A stretch of DNA of 64,000 bases from Candidatus Cryosericum hinesii (GTDB lineage Bacteria > Caldisericota > Caldisericia > Cryosericales > Cryosericaceae). A program made the translations under genes and the position numbers. Positions 21,132 through 29,426 of the stretch are shown piece by piece (positions within the stretch are counted from its first letter, which is position 1; every line of letters starts with the position of its first letter). Below the pieces are notes generated by a model. It searched no databases. It was given only the letters and a program-made list of their open reading frames with translations, and was not told the DNA's origin. The stretch is from the NCBI RefSeq assembly GCF_003570985.1, contig NZ_QXIW01000031.1, positions 1 through 64,000 of the forward strand, read 5' to 3'.

Positions 21132-22319
21132 TCAAGCCTGTTCCTGTGCAGGGATGTGCTCGAGAACGGCCCTGAGCGCGTGGCGTGTCGGCAACAGGAA
21201 GGCCAGCACGAGCAGGACGGCCGCGACGCCCAGCAACAGGTGATACGCCGACGTGATGCTAGTGTGCTGCGCCCACTGACCCAGGATGATGACGACAACG
21301 CCGCCGATGCCCCACGAGAAACCCATGATAGACGCGGAGACGAAACCACGGTGATTTGTGACCAGTTCGTGCGCGAAGACGATGTTGGAGCTCAGCGTCA
21401 TGCAGCTGAAGAAGCACATGGCCGGGAACCAGATGATGCTGGTCGACCCGGTCAGGACGAACATCAGGAGGGTGACGGCCACGCCTGTCGCACCAATGAG
21501 GTTGACGGTCCTGCGACCGATGTGGTCGGAGAGTTCGGCCCCGACGACATTGGCGACTGCGCCCACGAGCGAACCGACGGCAAGGTAGACGCCGGCTTTG
21601 CCTGCCTGGAACCCGAGCCCCTGGAAGAGCAGGGGTAGCAGGATCGTGACGCCGTTGTAGACCATCGCGTTCAGCGTGGAGTTGGCGACGAGCATGAGGT
21701 ATCCTTTGAATGCAGGACTGTCCGTCATGCGACCGCCGTTGCCATTTTGTGCAGCTATCGTGGGATCTTCCTGGCGTGGCAATGCGAACACCTGGAAGAG
21801 TGCCAGCGCGATGCCAGGGATGGCCAGGATCCAGAAGCGCTCGAGATGCAGCAATCCAAAGAGAGGGATGATCGCCAGCGAGCCCACAAAGGAACCCATA
21901 GACCCGCCGAAGTTGAAGACGGACATGAACCGGCCCTTATTCGTCGAGGACAGCTGGCTCATACCGATGGCTCCCTGTGGATGAAACATCGCAAGCGACA
22001 GAGCTATGGTCGTGAAGATGAGCAGGAGCCAGCCAAAGCTGCGGGCGAACGGCAGCAGTGCCAGCGAAACGGCGGCAAGGATCGAAGAGGTCACGACAAG
22101 CGCGTTGGCATGCCGCATGCGGTCGGATACCAGGCCGAAGATCGTCTGGACAAGGCCCGAAACGATAGGGAGACTGGCAGCCAGTGCGGCGGCGGCCCCC
22201 AGGGAGAAACCCAGACGTGTGCGGAAGACAGGAACGAGAGGGGGGAGAAAGGCGGCGTACCCTTCAACAAGAAAGTGACCACCAGAGATAGCAAGCAGTG
22301 CTTTTCGTATGCGGCTCAT
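21132..22319 (-). CDS. MFS transporter
   Basis: The product has 395 residues with about 12 hydrophobic helices. ATG 22319 (SD GAGGAGAGAGCC) is chosen over ATG 22343. An MFS loop 2-3 motif appears as GLVSDRMRHANALV near residue 65 and again as GAELSDHIGRRTVNL in the second half. It resembles the fosmidomycin-resistance/sugar-type MFS group in its opening (ISGGHFLVEGYAAFLPPLV). Such proteins export drugs or small metabolites; the substrate is unknown. A near-consensus promoter lies about 110 bases upstream. Confidence 0.88.
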   Translation of the reverse strand: MSRIRKALLAISGGHFLVEGYAAFLPPLVPVFRTRLGFSLGAAAALAASLPIVSGLVQTIFGLVSDRMRHANALVVTSSILAAVSLALLPFARSFGWLLLIFTTIALSLAMFHPQGAIGMSQLSSTNKGRFMSVFNFGGSMGSFVGSLAIIPLFGLLHLERFWILAIPGIALALFQVFALPRQEDPTIAAQNGNGGRMTDSPAFKGYLMLVANSTLNAMVYNGVTILLPLLFQGLGFQAGKAGVYLAVGSLVGAVANVVGAELSDHIGRRTVNLIGATGVAVTLLMFVLTGSTSIIWFPAMCFFSCMTLSSNIVFAHELVTNHRGFVSASIMGFSWGIGGVVVIILGQWAQHTSITSAYHLLLGVAAVLLVLAFLLPTRHALRAVLEHIPAQEQA

Positions 22320-22428
22320 CGTTCGGCTCTCTCCTCGGAACATGCGAAAAAGGCAACCTCGGAGCGAGCAGACAAGTCCGCCATGAACGCAAGCTATGTT
22401 CCGCGCGAGGCTACCTTCTTCTGTTATT

Positions 22429-22456
22429 AGTATAGCAAACCTTCAGGATATGTCAA
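22429..22456 (-). promoter_or_regulatory. Near-consensus promoter for the MFS gene
   Basis: On the minus strand TTGACA (22456-22451), a 16-base spacer and TATACT (22434-22429) lie in a locally AT-rich stretch upstream of the MFS start. Confidence 0.7.
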
Positions 22457-22584
22457 CTTCCGAAATACTTCAGGCTACATGCCGCTTCCGGACATTGGTG
22501 ATGTAACGTAGGGCGTCCAGACTTCTGCCCGGAGGCTCCACGGTGGGCGTGGCAGTTCGGCGTTGACGATTCCAGTTGCCTGGG

Positions 22585-23100
22585 TCACTCGTTCGCTACG
22601 AACTTGTCTATGGCAATCTCTTTAAGCAATCGGCGCAGCTCACGTGGGTCCGTATGACCGTCGACCTGCAGGGAGATCTCTCCAGTCGTCGTCGTGAGCA
22701 TGAGCTTGTGGGGAGGCTCTCCGGGGGTGCGTGGCCCGAAGTGGCTCGGTGGTGGTGGAGTGCTCTCGAGAAGAGAGACCTCCTCGAGGTCGGCATAGCC
22801 CAGCGTACGGGCTGTCGGCAGTTCCGCCATGACATCGGCGATCGTCATCCCGGGATACCCGTCAATGAGCGCGAATGGCGCCTGGGCAGCGTACCACATC
22901 TGCTGGAAACGGCTTGCTCCCCGCGATTTTGCGTCGGCTGTTCTTGCCTCGCGAATCTTGCGAACTTTCGTCTGGTCGAACGGGGCGAGCACGACAAATG
23001 AGCGGGTCAACAGCATGGTCAGCTCGACGGACTTGAAGGCGCCCTGGCGCTCGACCGTCTGACAGGCGAGGAGGACAGTCTCTATTTCAGGGGTATCCAT
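22585..23100 (-). CDS. Hypothetical protein (171 aa)
   Basis: No family was recognised. The protein appears soluble: an N-terminal stretch (LLACQTVERQGAFKSVELTML) followed by a charged segment (DQTKVRKIREARTADAKSRG), a proline-rich turn (PPPPSHFGPRTPGEPP) and a C-terminal region (LTTTTGEISLQVDGHTDPRELRRLLKEI). The last part reads like a PH-like or phosphatase-regulatory domain ending, but this is speculative. Its ATG overlaps the stop of the upstream small membrane protein (TAATG), so the two are translationally coupled. Confidence 0.7.
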   Translation of the reverse strand: MDTPEIETVLLACQTVERQGAFKSVELTMLLTRSFVVLAPFDQTKVRKIREARTADAKSRGASRFQQMWYAAQAPFALIDGYPGMTIADVMAELPTARTLGYADLEEVSLLESTPPPPSHFGPRTPGEPPHKLMLTTTTGEISLQVDGHTDPRELRRLLKEIAIDKFVANE

Positions 23101-23354
23101 TAGAACTTCAGGTCCAGGATGAGCACGAGGGCGGAAACGAGAACCATGAGCACCGAATACGGGACGGCAGACACGGACTCCTGCGCGTGACTTGCGGATT
23201 TCCAGCTGATGTAGAAGACAAGGAATAGCGCAGGGATGAGCAGACCCCAGTAGTCAGTGCGTGAACCAAAGCTCCAGAACAGGGCCCCCATGACAGCCGT
23301 ACAGATGGCAGCGACAATTGTCACCAGTAGTTCACTGACCCACCGCTTGCTCAT
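23100..23354 (-). CDS. Small membrane protein (84 aa)
   Basis: Three predicted hydrophobic helices (ELLVTIVAAICTAVMGALFW; YWGLLIPALFLVFYISW; VPYSVLMVLVSALVLILDL) make up most of this 84-residue protein. It has SD GAGAGGGGGTCAAC before ATG 23354. The stop TAA shares its last A with the ATG of the next gene (TAATG). It is probably a membrane partner of the 171-residue protein. Function is unknown. Confidence 0.65.
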   Translation of the reverse strand: MSKRWVSELLVTIVAAICTAVMGALFWSFGSRTDYWGLLIPALFLVFYISWKSASHAQESVSAVPYSVLMVLVSALVLILDLKF

Positions 23355-23618
23355 GTTGACCCCCTCTCACCTATGTCGCCGGAACGTATGCGCACTGTCA
23401 GGATAGTCCAAGGCGGCGAACGGTCAATGACTGGTGACCTCTGATCGGGAAACGGAGATGAGATGGCAGGCGTCTCCTGCTTATCGGCAGGGTCGCCCTG
23501 GTGAGGTCGATCCTGCATTGACCGGGGCATCGTTTACGCCCGTACCGAGTCAACACTGCAAATGCTGTCAAAATGGAGCACGTGGTCTCCTTCTCCTTGA
23601 TATCTTTACAAAAGACCA

Positions 23619-23646
23619 TTGACGGATGCCAAATGCCCTCTACTCT
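23619..23646 (+). promoter_or_regulatory. Promoter of the MarR-flavodiiron operon
   Basis: TTGACG (23619-23624), a 16-base spacer and TACTCT (23641-23646) lie 29 bases before the MarR start. The rest of the 320-base stretch 23355-23674 holds nothing recognisable. Confidence 0.6.
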
Positions 23647-23674
23647 TAGCTTATCAAAGTAAGGGGGAACCGTG

Positions 23675-24097
23675 ATGAAAAATATAACTAACAGCAAGCG
23701 TATGGAACTAGTTCTGTTGAGACTGCGAAGCTACTGGGAGACTGAGGACCCGCGTCGAGTCGGTGGACTGACCGCGTCTCAGCTCTCGTTGTTGCTGTCG
23801 CTTTCTGAGCATCCTGGATGTCGCGTGCAGGACACTGCCGAGCGGCTCGATTTGACTGCTCCAACCATCAGCATTGGAGTCCGCAGACTGGAGAACATGG
23901 GGCTGGTGCAGCGCGGTGCCGATCCTGATGATCAGCGTGCCGTGTGTCTGTATCTGTCGCCGCAGGGCAGAAAAATCGCTTCCAAGGCACGTTCTCTACG
24001 CGCAGCCAAGCTGGAGACGATGCTGTCCCCACTGACAGTGGATGAGCAGGAGTCACTCCTCGAGATGCTGGAGAAGGTGGTTCCGAATACTGATTGA
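23675..24097 (+). CDS. MarR-family transcriptional regulator
   Basis: The product has 140 residues. ATG 23675 is preferred (SD AAGGGGGAACC, 7-base spacing); GTG 23672 is an alternative. The winged-helix core is clear: LTASQLSLLLSLSEHPGCRV, VQDTAERLDLTAPTISIGVR (recognition helix) and RRLENMGLVQRGADPDDQRA (wing, DxRA motif of MarR). The C-terminal helix mediates dimerisation. It precedes the flavodiiron gene by 43 bases on the same strand and probably regulates it in response to an oxidant or ligand. Confidence 0.88.
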   Translation: MKNITNSKRMELVLLRLRSYWETEDPRRVGGLTASQLSLLLSLSEHPGCRVQDTAERLDLTAPTISIGVRRLENMGLVQRGADPDDQRAVCLYLSPQGRKIASKARSLRAAKLETMLSPLTVDEQESLLEMLEKVVPNTD

Positions 24098-24140
24098 AAG
24101 CACGTTACTGTAGCCTGTTGACAAGAACAAGGAGGTTACC

Positions 24141-25316
24141 GTGAACGCACGACCAATAATGCCAAGCATCACCCTCATGGGAGCGGTCGACTGGGACCGA
24201 AAATTGTTTGACTCGCTGATCCCGTTGCCTGAAGGAACCAGCTACAACGCGTATCTGGTGCGGGGCAGTGAGAAGACCGCGCTGGTTGACACTGTCGACC
24301 CGGCGAAACTGGACGTCCTCATGGCTCAGCTCGACACTGTCGACCACCTGGACTACCTTGTGGCGCAGCATGCCGAACAGGACCATAGCGGTTCCATCCC
24401 TGCCGTCCTTGCCCGATATCCTGAGGCTATCCTCGTGACAAATCCGAAGGCAAAGGAACTGCTGCAGGAGCATCTGGACATCCCGGACGATCGGTTCAGG
24501 ACGGTCGCTGACGGCGAGACTCTGTCACTTGGCGACAAGACCCTTCGGTTTATCTACCTGCCCTGGGTTCACTGGCCCGAAACGATGGGCACGTACATCG
24601 AGGAAGACCACGTCCTGCTCTCCTGCGACTTTCTCGGCTCGCACCGGGCGCAGTCGGGTGTATTCGCCGAGCGCCACATCGTCATGCACGGCGCCAAACG
24701 CTACTATGCTGAGATCATGATGCCGTTCCGTGGTTTCATCGTGAAGAATCTGGACAAGCTGACAGGTCTGCAGATCGACATGATCTGCCCCAGCCATGGC
24801 CCCGTCTACAAGGAGCCGGCATTCATCCTCGACGCCTATCGTGAATGGGCAGGCGGCCCTCCGCACAACAAGGTCGTCATCCCCTTTATCTCCATGCATG
24901 GGAGCACGCTGAAGATGGTCGATCGCCTTACGGCGGCCTTGGCCGACCGCGGTGTTACCGTCGAACGGTTCGACCTGACGACTGCCGACCTCGGTGACAT
25001 CGCCATGTCCCTCGTGGACGCCGCGACCATCGTCATCGGCACACCTGCCGTGTTGACGGGTCCGCATCCCAAGACCATCGAGATCGCTTACCTGGCAGGG
25101 GCTCTTCGTCCAAAGACGAAGTTCGTATCGATTATTGGATCATTTGGCTGGGGTCAGCGCATCATCGACGTTCTTGGCGGACTTATCGCGCCGCTGAAGG
25201 CTGAACTTCTCACACCCGTCCTCGCTAAGGGCGACCCTCGTGCCGCCGACATGCAGGCTATCGATGCGTTGGCGGACACGATTGCCGCCAAGCATCACGA
25301 GGCTGGTCTGCTCTAG
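24141..25316 (+). CDS. fprA: Flavodiiron protein (A-type flavoprotein, O2/NO reductase)
   Basis: The product has 391 residues from GTG 24141 (SD AAGGAGGTTACC). The N-terminal beta-lactamase-like domain carries the diiron ligands HAEQDHSG (H-x-E-x-D, residues 76-80) with further ligands in HWPETM and CDFLGSH. The C-terminal flavodoxin domain from about residue 247 binds FMN (SMHGSTLKMV; GTPAVLTGPHPKTIE; GSFGWGQR). The family four-electron-reduces O2 to water or NO to N2O in the cytosol of anaerobes, with rubredoxin or NADH-rubredoxin reductase as donor. The MarR gene precedes it and a strong terminator follows. Confidence 0.93.
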   Translation: MNARPIMPSITLMGAVDWDRKLFDSLIPLPEGTSYNAYLVRGSEKTALVDTVDPAKLDVLMAQLDTVDHLDYLVAQHAEQDHSGSIPAVLARYPEAILVTNPKAKELLQEHLDIPDDRFRTVADGETLSLGDKTLRFIYLPWVHWPETMGTYIEEDHVLLSCDFLGSHRAQSGVFAERHIVMHGAKRYYAEIMMPFRGFIVKNLDKLTGLQIDMICPSHGPVYKEPAFILDAYREWAGGPPHNKVVIPFISMHGSTLKMVDRLTAALADRGVTVERFDLTTADLGDIAMSLVDAATIVIGTPAVLTGPHPKTIEIAYLAGALRPKTKFVSIIGSFGWGQRIIDVLGGLIAPLKAELLTPVLAKGDPRAADMQAIDALADTIAAKHHEAGLL

Positions 25317-25337
25317 ATCCTGTTCTCTTTCCGTACA

Positions 25338-25369
25338 ACAAACCCCCGGCCTTATGGCCGGGGGTTTGT
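25338..25369 (+). terminator. Bidirectional terminator after flavodiiron gene
   Basis: A 14-bp perfect stem (25338-25351 with 25356-25369) with loop TTAT; the stem ends GGGGGTTTGT. It lies between convergent genes. Confidence 0.8.
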
Positions 25370-25439
25370 CTTCATAGTATCAGTCGGGGTGACAGGAGTC
25401 CAACTACGCGAAGAGTTATTGCTAGATGTTCAGAGGTTG

Positions 25440-26501
25440 CTATGGGTTGCTAGTGTTCACCGGTACCCACGTCGCTCCGCCATCCGTTGTCGTGAAGATC
25501 TTGCCATTCTCGTCCAGGCCCCAGCCGGTCGTGGCATCGATGAAAGAATAGGTCCTGACATCCGGATTGTTCGAAGCAGGGCCCAACGTCCAGGTGCCGC
25601 CACCGTCGGTGGTGCGGTACGACTGCATCATGTGTTTGCCGTCCTCCACAAAATCCAGCATGACAACACCAGTCTTCTTCTGTTCTCCAAAGAACACGGG
25701 AGGATACGCGTCGGCGTAGTAATTATTTGCAGGGGACAAGTTCTTATATGTAGCAGGGACAGGCAATGACCATAGCTTCCACGTTGTGCCACCGTCCGTC
25801 GTCTTAAACATCAACACAAACGTGTATGCACTATAGGAGCACGTCACAAATCCGGTTTCAGGCGTAGAGAACGTCATGCCGGTTGGATAGCCCGCTATTC
25901 CGTTCATCGTTCCGGCTGCATCCGTTATGCCTGTGATATCCCGGACAAAGGAGAAGGTCTTGCCACCGTCGGTCGTCCGGTACAGTGATTTTGCCATCTG
26001 TCCAGCCCCGGGTGTCCCAGTGATCATGAGGTAGCCGTTCGACGCGTCGGCGAAGCTGATCTTGACGCCGCCGATGTCACCTTTTTCCCAATCCAGCTTG
26101 GTAACGATATTGGTACTGTCCCAGGTCGAACCCTTGTCACTCGTATGGTAGACCACGATCTGTGGCTGATTGTCGGTGCCGGCATTGGTTGCCACGAACG
26201 CCGTCTGCCCGTCAAAAAAGCAAGTACCAATCGTCGCGGGGACCTGAACAGGGAGGGGCGTCTGAGAGATCGAAACGTCGGCCCATGTAGCTCCACCGTT
26301 TGCAGTCCTCAGGATTTGGCCATTTGTGCTTAGTGCCCACCCGGTGTTCTTATCTATCAACGTAATCTGTGAGAAGCTCTGAGGCTGGGTCATAAGGGCT
26401 GCTCGTTTTGGCTTGGCGACAGCTGCCACGATCACGATCGCCACCGCCAGAACAGCTACTGCGAAAACAACAACCGCAGTCCTTGTTCTCCTATTGAGCA
26501 T
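25440..26501 (-). CDS. Ycf48/BNR-repeat beta-propeller, membrane-anchored
   Basis: The product has 353 residues from ATG 26501 (SD GGAGGCGATT). An N-terminal basic-hydrophobic anchor (RTAVVVFAVAVLAVAIVIV) is followed by about six BNR-like repeats with the motif (T/S)xDGGxTW: TANGGATW, TSDKGSTW, TTDGGKTF, TTDGGTTW, TTDGGGTW and TTDGGATW. Ycf48-like propellers are extracytoplasmic scaffolds; in photosystem organisms they help assembly, but elsewhere the role is unknown. This one is likely on the outer face of the cytoplasmic membrane. No partner gene is evident. Confidence 0.82.
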   Translation of the reverse strand: MLNRRTRTAVVVFAVAVLAVAIVIVAAVAKPKRAALMTQPQSFSQITLIDKNTGWALSTNGQILRTANGGATWADVSISQTPLPVQVPATIGTCFFDGQTAFVATNAGTDNQPQIVVYHTSDKGSTWDSTNIVTKLDWEKGDIGGVKISFADASNGYLMITGTPGAGQMAKSLYRTTDGGKTFSFVRDITGITDAAGTMNGIAGYPTGMTFSTPETGFVTCSYSAYTFVLMFKTTDGGTTWKLWSLPVPATYKNLSPANNYYADAYPPVFFGEQKKTGVVMLDFVEDGKHMMQSYRTTDGGGTWTLGPASNNPDVRTYSFIDATTGWGLDENGKIFTTTDGGATWVPVNTSNP

Positions 26502-26705
26502 AATCGCCTCCAGGTGTCTGTCGGAAGTCCGTTTGCATGGTGTCGGTCACCGGACATGTCACGTAAATCTACCTATACGACCTATCTAAGACGTCGCATC
26601 GCCTCGCGAAGTTCCCGATCATGCACACGATATGGGGGATAGCAGTCTTCGCAGGCACGACAACCAGGACAGAGGGTCGTTGTATGAGAGCAGGCGCTGG
26701 TCCAG

Positions 26706-27452
26706 TTACGTGACCTTTGCCTGGTTTGCGACAGCGGCAGCAGCTCGTGCTGCAGCCTCAGGGTCGCCGAGATAGGCATGGCTGATCGGCTTGAGGTGCT
26801 CGTCCAGTTCGTACACGAGAGGGATGCCCGTCGGGATGTTCAGGTCGACGATGGCGTCATCGCTGATGCCGTCGAGGTACTTCACGAGAGCGCGGATCGA
26901 GTTGCCATGGGCGACGACGATGATCTTCCGACCGGCCTTCACCGAAGGCGCGATCGTTTCTTCCCAGTACGGGACGAACCGGGCGACGGTGTCCTTGAGA
27001 CACTCGGTCAGCGGCAAGTCGTCTTCGGGCACATCAGCATAGCGCGGATCATGTCCCGGCCAGCGATCGTCTGTCTTGAGCAGAGCGGGCGGCTGCGTGC
27101 TGTAGCTGCGGCGCCACAGTTTGACCTGTGCGTCACCATATTTCTGCGCCGTCTCAGCCTTGTTGAGCCCTTGCAGGGCTCCGTAGTGACGTTCGTTGAG
27201 GCGCCAGCTGCGGACCTGCGGGATCCACATGAGGTCCATCTCGTCGAGGGCGATCCACAGCGTGCGGATGGCCCGCTTGAGGACCGAGATGTATGCCAGG
27301 TCGAAGGTGAACCCACTCTCCTTCAGGAGCCTTCCTGCATCGTGTGCCTCGACGATTCCCTTCTCGGACAGATCGACGTCGGTCCAGCCGGTAAATCGGT
27401 TCTCTTTGTTCCACGTGCTTTCGCCGTGCCGGAGTAATACTATTTTGTACAT
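26706..27452 (-). CDS. gpmA: 2,3-bisphosphoglycerate-dependent phosphoglycerate mutase
   Basis: The product has 248 residues, the usual length. The phosphohistidine motif [10 protein letters not shown] is at residues 6-15, [12 protein letters not shown] is near 84, and [12 protein letters not shown] is near 175 with the second catalytic His. The enzyme interconverts 3- and 2-phosphoglycerate in glycolysis/gluconeogenesis through a phosphohistidine intermediate. The start ATG 27452 has SD GGAGGAGATAC upstream. The last ~12 residues are an alanine-rich tail. Confidence 0.95.
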   Translation of the reverse strand: MYKIVLLRHGESTWNKENRFTGWTDVDLSEKGIVEAHDAGRLLKESGFTFDLAYISVLKRAIRTLWIALDEMDLMWIPQVRSWRLNERHYGALQGLNKAETAQKYGDAQVKLWRRSYSTQPPALLKTDDRWPGHDPRYADVPEDDLPLTECLKDTVARFVPYWEETIAPSVKAGRKIIVVAHGNSIRALVKYLDGISDDAIVDLNIPTGIPLVYELDEHLKPISHAYLGDPEAAARAAAAVANQAKVT

Positions 27453-27539
27453 GTATCTCCTCCTCGGAAGATTAATTCTCCTTCAGCATATCGCATGCAA
27501 CGGGGACATCGTGAAATGTGTGTGGAGACCCGGATCCCG

Positions 27540-28070
27540 TCAGCGGTCTGCAATCGACCGCTCGAGGCGTCCGCGCGCGAGAAGGAGCGGGATGACCACG
27601 ATCTGTACGGCGATGCCGGGAAGGCCCGTCACGATGCTGGTGAGGACGTAGGTGACAGGTTCAGCTTTCAGGCCAATAGATGGTCCCAGCAGGGCAACTG
27701 CAAGACCCAATGCGATTCTGCCGGCAGCCATTGCAAGAAGGAGTGACCAGAGAGGCGCGAGTTTCCAGTGACGGTGGGCAAACCCGGCGACCAGACCGTA
27801 GATGGCCAGTTCGACGACCATGGGGGGCAGGATGGCGACCGGGGGCATGCCCGTCATGAGTGTGCTGAGCAAGGGGGTGGCGATGCCGAGGAATGTTCCA
27901 GCAACGGGACCCAGCAGCAGTCCACCCAGCAGGACGGCATAGTGCATTGGCAGGAACATCTGGCCGCCCGCCGCTCCGAACAGGGAATGAAAAATCAGGG
28001 GCAGCAGCAGTCCCACCGCCAGCAACAAGCCGGTCGTCGTCAGGGTTCGCACAGGAAAGCGTCGTGTCAT
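27540..28070 (-). CDS. ECF transporter S component (vitamin or cofactor uptake)
   Basis: This 176-residue membrane protein has about five to six helices in the pattern of energy-coupling-factor S components (LPLIFHSLF; MFLPMHYAVLLGGLLLGP; GIATPLLSTLMTGMPPVAILP; ELAIYGLVAG). The MFLPMHxPVLLAGxxxGP-type segment with PPMVVELAIYG is typical of small substrate-binding ECF proteins. The ligand (thiamin, biotin, queuosine precursor or similar) cannot be told. No EcfA/EcfT genes are nearby, so it probably shares a module encoded elsewhere. The start ATG 28070 has SD GAGGTACCA. A near-perfect promoter is upstream. Confidence 0.82.
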   Translation of the reverse strand: MTRRFPVRTLTTTGLLLAVGLLLPLIFHSLFGAAGGQMFLPMHYAVLLGGLLLGPVAGTFLGIATPLLSTLMTGMPPVAILPPMVVELAIYGLVAGFAHRHWKLAPLWSLLLAMAAGRIALGLAVALLGPSIGLKAEPVTYVLTSIVTGLPGIAVQIVVIPLLLARGRLERSIADR

Positions 28071-28105
28071 TGGTACCTCGATGTCCAGCAGGATGGATGC
28101 CCTTC

Positions 28106-28134
28106 ACTATAAGAATAGCTCCGGCGACTGTCAA
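28106..28134 (-). promoter_or_regulatory. Strong promoter of the ECF S-component gene
   Basis: On the minus strand TTGACA (28134-28129), an exact 17-base spacer and TATAGT (28111-28106) lie 35 bases before the start codon. No riboswitch fold is recognisable in the remaining short leader. Confidence 0.8.
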
Positions 28135-28142
28135 CTTCTGTT

Positions 28143-28790
28143 CTAAGAATGCTGGGTGATGTCGTCCTGAGAGTCGACCTGCTGGACAGGGGGTTGTGAA
28201 GGAGCAGGCGTATTCTGCGGGCGCGACGGAGGTGGAGAAACCTGTCTGCGGCTGCCGTTCATCGACATAATGTACAGGGCTACTCCACCGGCGATCAGGA
28301 GGACGGGTACTACAATACGGCTCGCCATACCAAGATGGAACCCTCCGATGCCGAGGACGACTTCGAAAAAGAGACCGAAGGCGACAAACAGAACGAACGC
28401 AGTCTGCATAGTCTTCTCACCCCTGTGGACCTCTGTTTCGTTGCCGGCGCGTTTGCCCCACAGATACTGACCGAGACCAATACTGCCTGGAAACAGGAGC
28501 GCCCACGCATATGCCCAGCTCTGCCATTGTCCCGTGATGTTCTGGACGAAGAGGATAATGCCCGTTACGGCGACGATGCTGCCAAAGGTGACCAGGCCTT
28601 CGTTGCTCCGGTGTGTATCCCGGAAACCGAGAGCCATGATGAGTCCGCCGGGGACAATGACCCAGAAGGGCCACAGCCAGAATCCCAGGTCGATGTGAAT
28701 GAATCTGGCGACCAGGATCCAGGCACCCACGGCTAGAAGCAAGAGTCCAAGGGCTCTCGTATTACGTTCGTGCTGTTCACTGTTGTTCAT
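28143..28790 (-). CDS. Hypothetical membrane protein (LiaI/DUF5668-like)
   Basis: The product has 215 residues from ATG 28790 (SD AAGGGGGTACGAG). About five to six hydrophobic segments are paired in LiaI-like fashion (RALGLLLLAVGAWILVARF; FWLWPFWVIVPGGLIMALGF; VAVTGIILFVQNITGQW), followed by a cytoplasmic-looking Pro/Gln/Ser-rich tail (SPPPSRPQNTPAPSQPP). The first half matches LiaI/LiaF transmembrane regions, involved in envelope-stress sensing in Firmicutes. Function here is inference. Confidence 0.7.
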   Translation of the reverse strand: MNNSEQHERNTRALGLLLLAVGAWILVARFIHIDLGFWLWPFWVIVPGGLIMALGFRDTHRSNEGLVTFGSIVAVTGIILFVQNITGQWQSWAYAWALLFPGSIGLGQYLWGKRAGNETEVHRGEKTMQTAFVLFVAFGLFFEVVLGIGGFHLGMASRIVVPVLLIAGGVALYIMSMNGSRRQVSPPPSRPQNTPAPSQPPVQQVDSQDDITQHS

Positions 28791-28994
28791 CTCGTACCCC
28801 CTTGTGCAGGCTGCAAAAAGACCCGGGCTCAGGATCGTCATAAAGGGTGAGCTGGGTCATGCACTGTTCACTTCGCATACGGTAAGCAGGCTGATCAGGT
28901 TACAACGGGGTTTCCGCCTGCGCTGCCACAAGGGCTGAAGGCGAGATGAGGAGTGACGCGATCAAGTGAACTGTTTCGCATTGCCTCAGAGGTA

Positions 28995-29023
28995 TTGACG
29001 TGTTTTTTTTGAAATTGTATACT
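28995..29023 (+). promoter_or_regulatory. Promoter of the first csp gene
   Basis: TTGACG (28995-29000), an exact 17-base spacer containing a T8 run, and TATACT (29018-29023) lie 49 bases upstream of the GTG start. Confidence 0.75.
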
Positions 29024-29028
29024 TCTTA

Positions 29029-29071
29029 GTGGCAAGATAAGACATGCCACAATTGTGTATGGAGGTCATCA
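29029..29071 (+). promoter_or_regulatory. Conserved csp 5' leader with hairpin, copy 1
   Basis: The leader begins with a possible stem GTGGCA/TGCCAC (29029-29034 with 29045-29050) and ends with GGAGGTCATCA before the GTG. A nearly identical segment (GGCAAGATA..ACATGCCA, then ATGGAGGT..TCA) precedes the second csp gene at 31101-31137. This suggests a shared post-transcriptional element. Confidence 0.5.
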
Positions 29072-29278
29072 GTGCTTACAGGTAAGGTAAAGTGGTTCAA
29101 TGCAGAGAAGGGCTATGGTTTCATCACTCGTGACGACGGCGACAAGGACGTTTTTGTCCACTACAGTGCAATCATCGGCTCTGGCTTCAAGGCCCTCAAG
29201 GAGGGCGACCTTGTGGAGTTCGAGGTTGTGCAGGGCGACAAGGGCCCGCAGGCGAAGGACGTCCAGGTCAAGGCCTGA
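29072..29278 (+). CDS. csp: Cold-shock protein (CspA family)
   Basis: The product has 68 residues from GTG 29072 (SD GGAGGTCATCA). It is a single cold-shock OB fold with RNP1 KGYGFITR and RNP2 DVFVHYS. It binds single-stranded RNA/DNA and melts mRNA secondary structure. The sequence differs from the second copy at 31138 at only a few positions, so they are recent paralogues. A rho-independent terminator follows directly, making a monocistronic unit. Confidence 0.97.
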   Translation: MLTGKVKWFNAEKGYGFITRDDGDKDVFVHYSAIIGSGFKALKEGDLVEFEVVQGDKGPQAKDVQVKA

Positions 29279-29302
29279 TCACTGACACCTGAACCCAATC
29301 GA

Positions 29303-29334
29303 GTCCCCGGCGCATGCCGGGGACTTTTCATTTT
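29303..29334 (+). terminator. Terminator of the first csp gene
   Basis: A 9-bp stem (29303-29311 with 29316-29324) with loop GCAT is followed by TTTTCATTTT. Confidence 0.85.
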
Positions 29335-29426
29335 GCAGCCCGATAGTACGGATACCGATTGACATGGGTTTGCACCGCTCATATGCTATGTTGTGTTGGA
29401 TGACATGCAGTGGGGAGAATGACACA

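Noticed and set aside
26582-26779. Small Cys-rich frame on the minus strand (C-x6-C-x2-C-x2-C-x2-C)
   Set aside because: Its only start lies inside gpmA, no SD is visible, and the downstream part alone has no start codon. It may be the relic of a zinc-ribbon gene but cannot be supported.
28071-28142. Riboswitch upstream of the ECF S component
   Set aside because: The transcribed leader is only about 25 bases, too short for known vitamin riboswitches.
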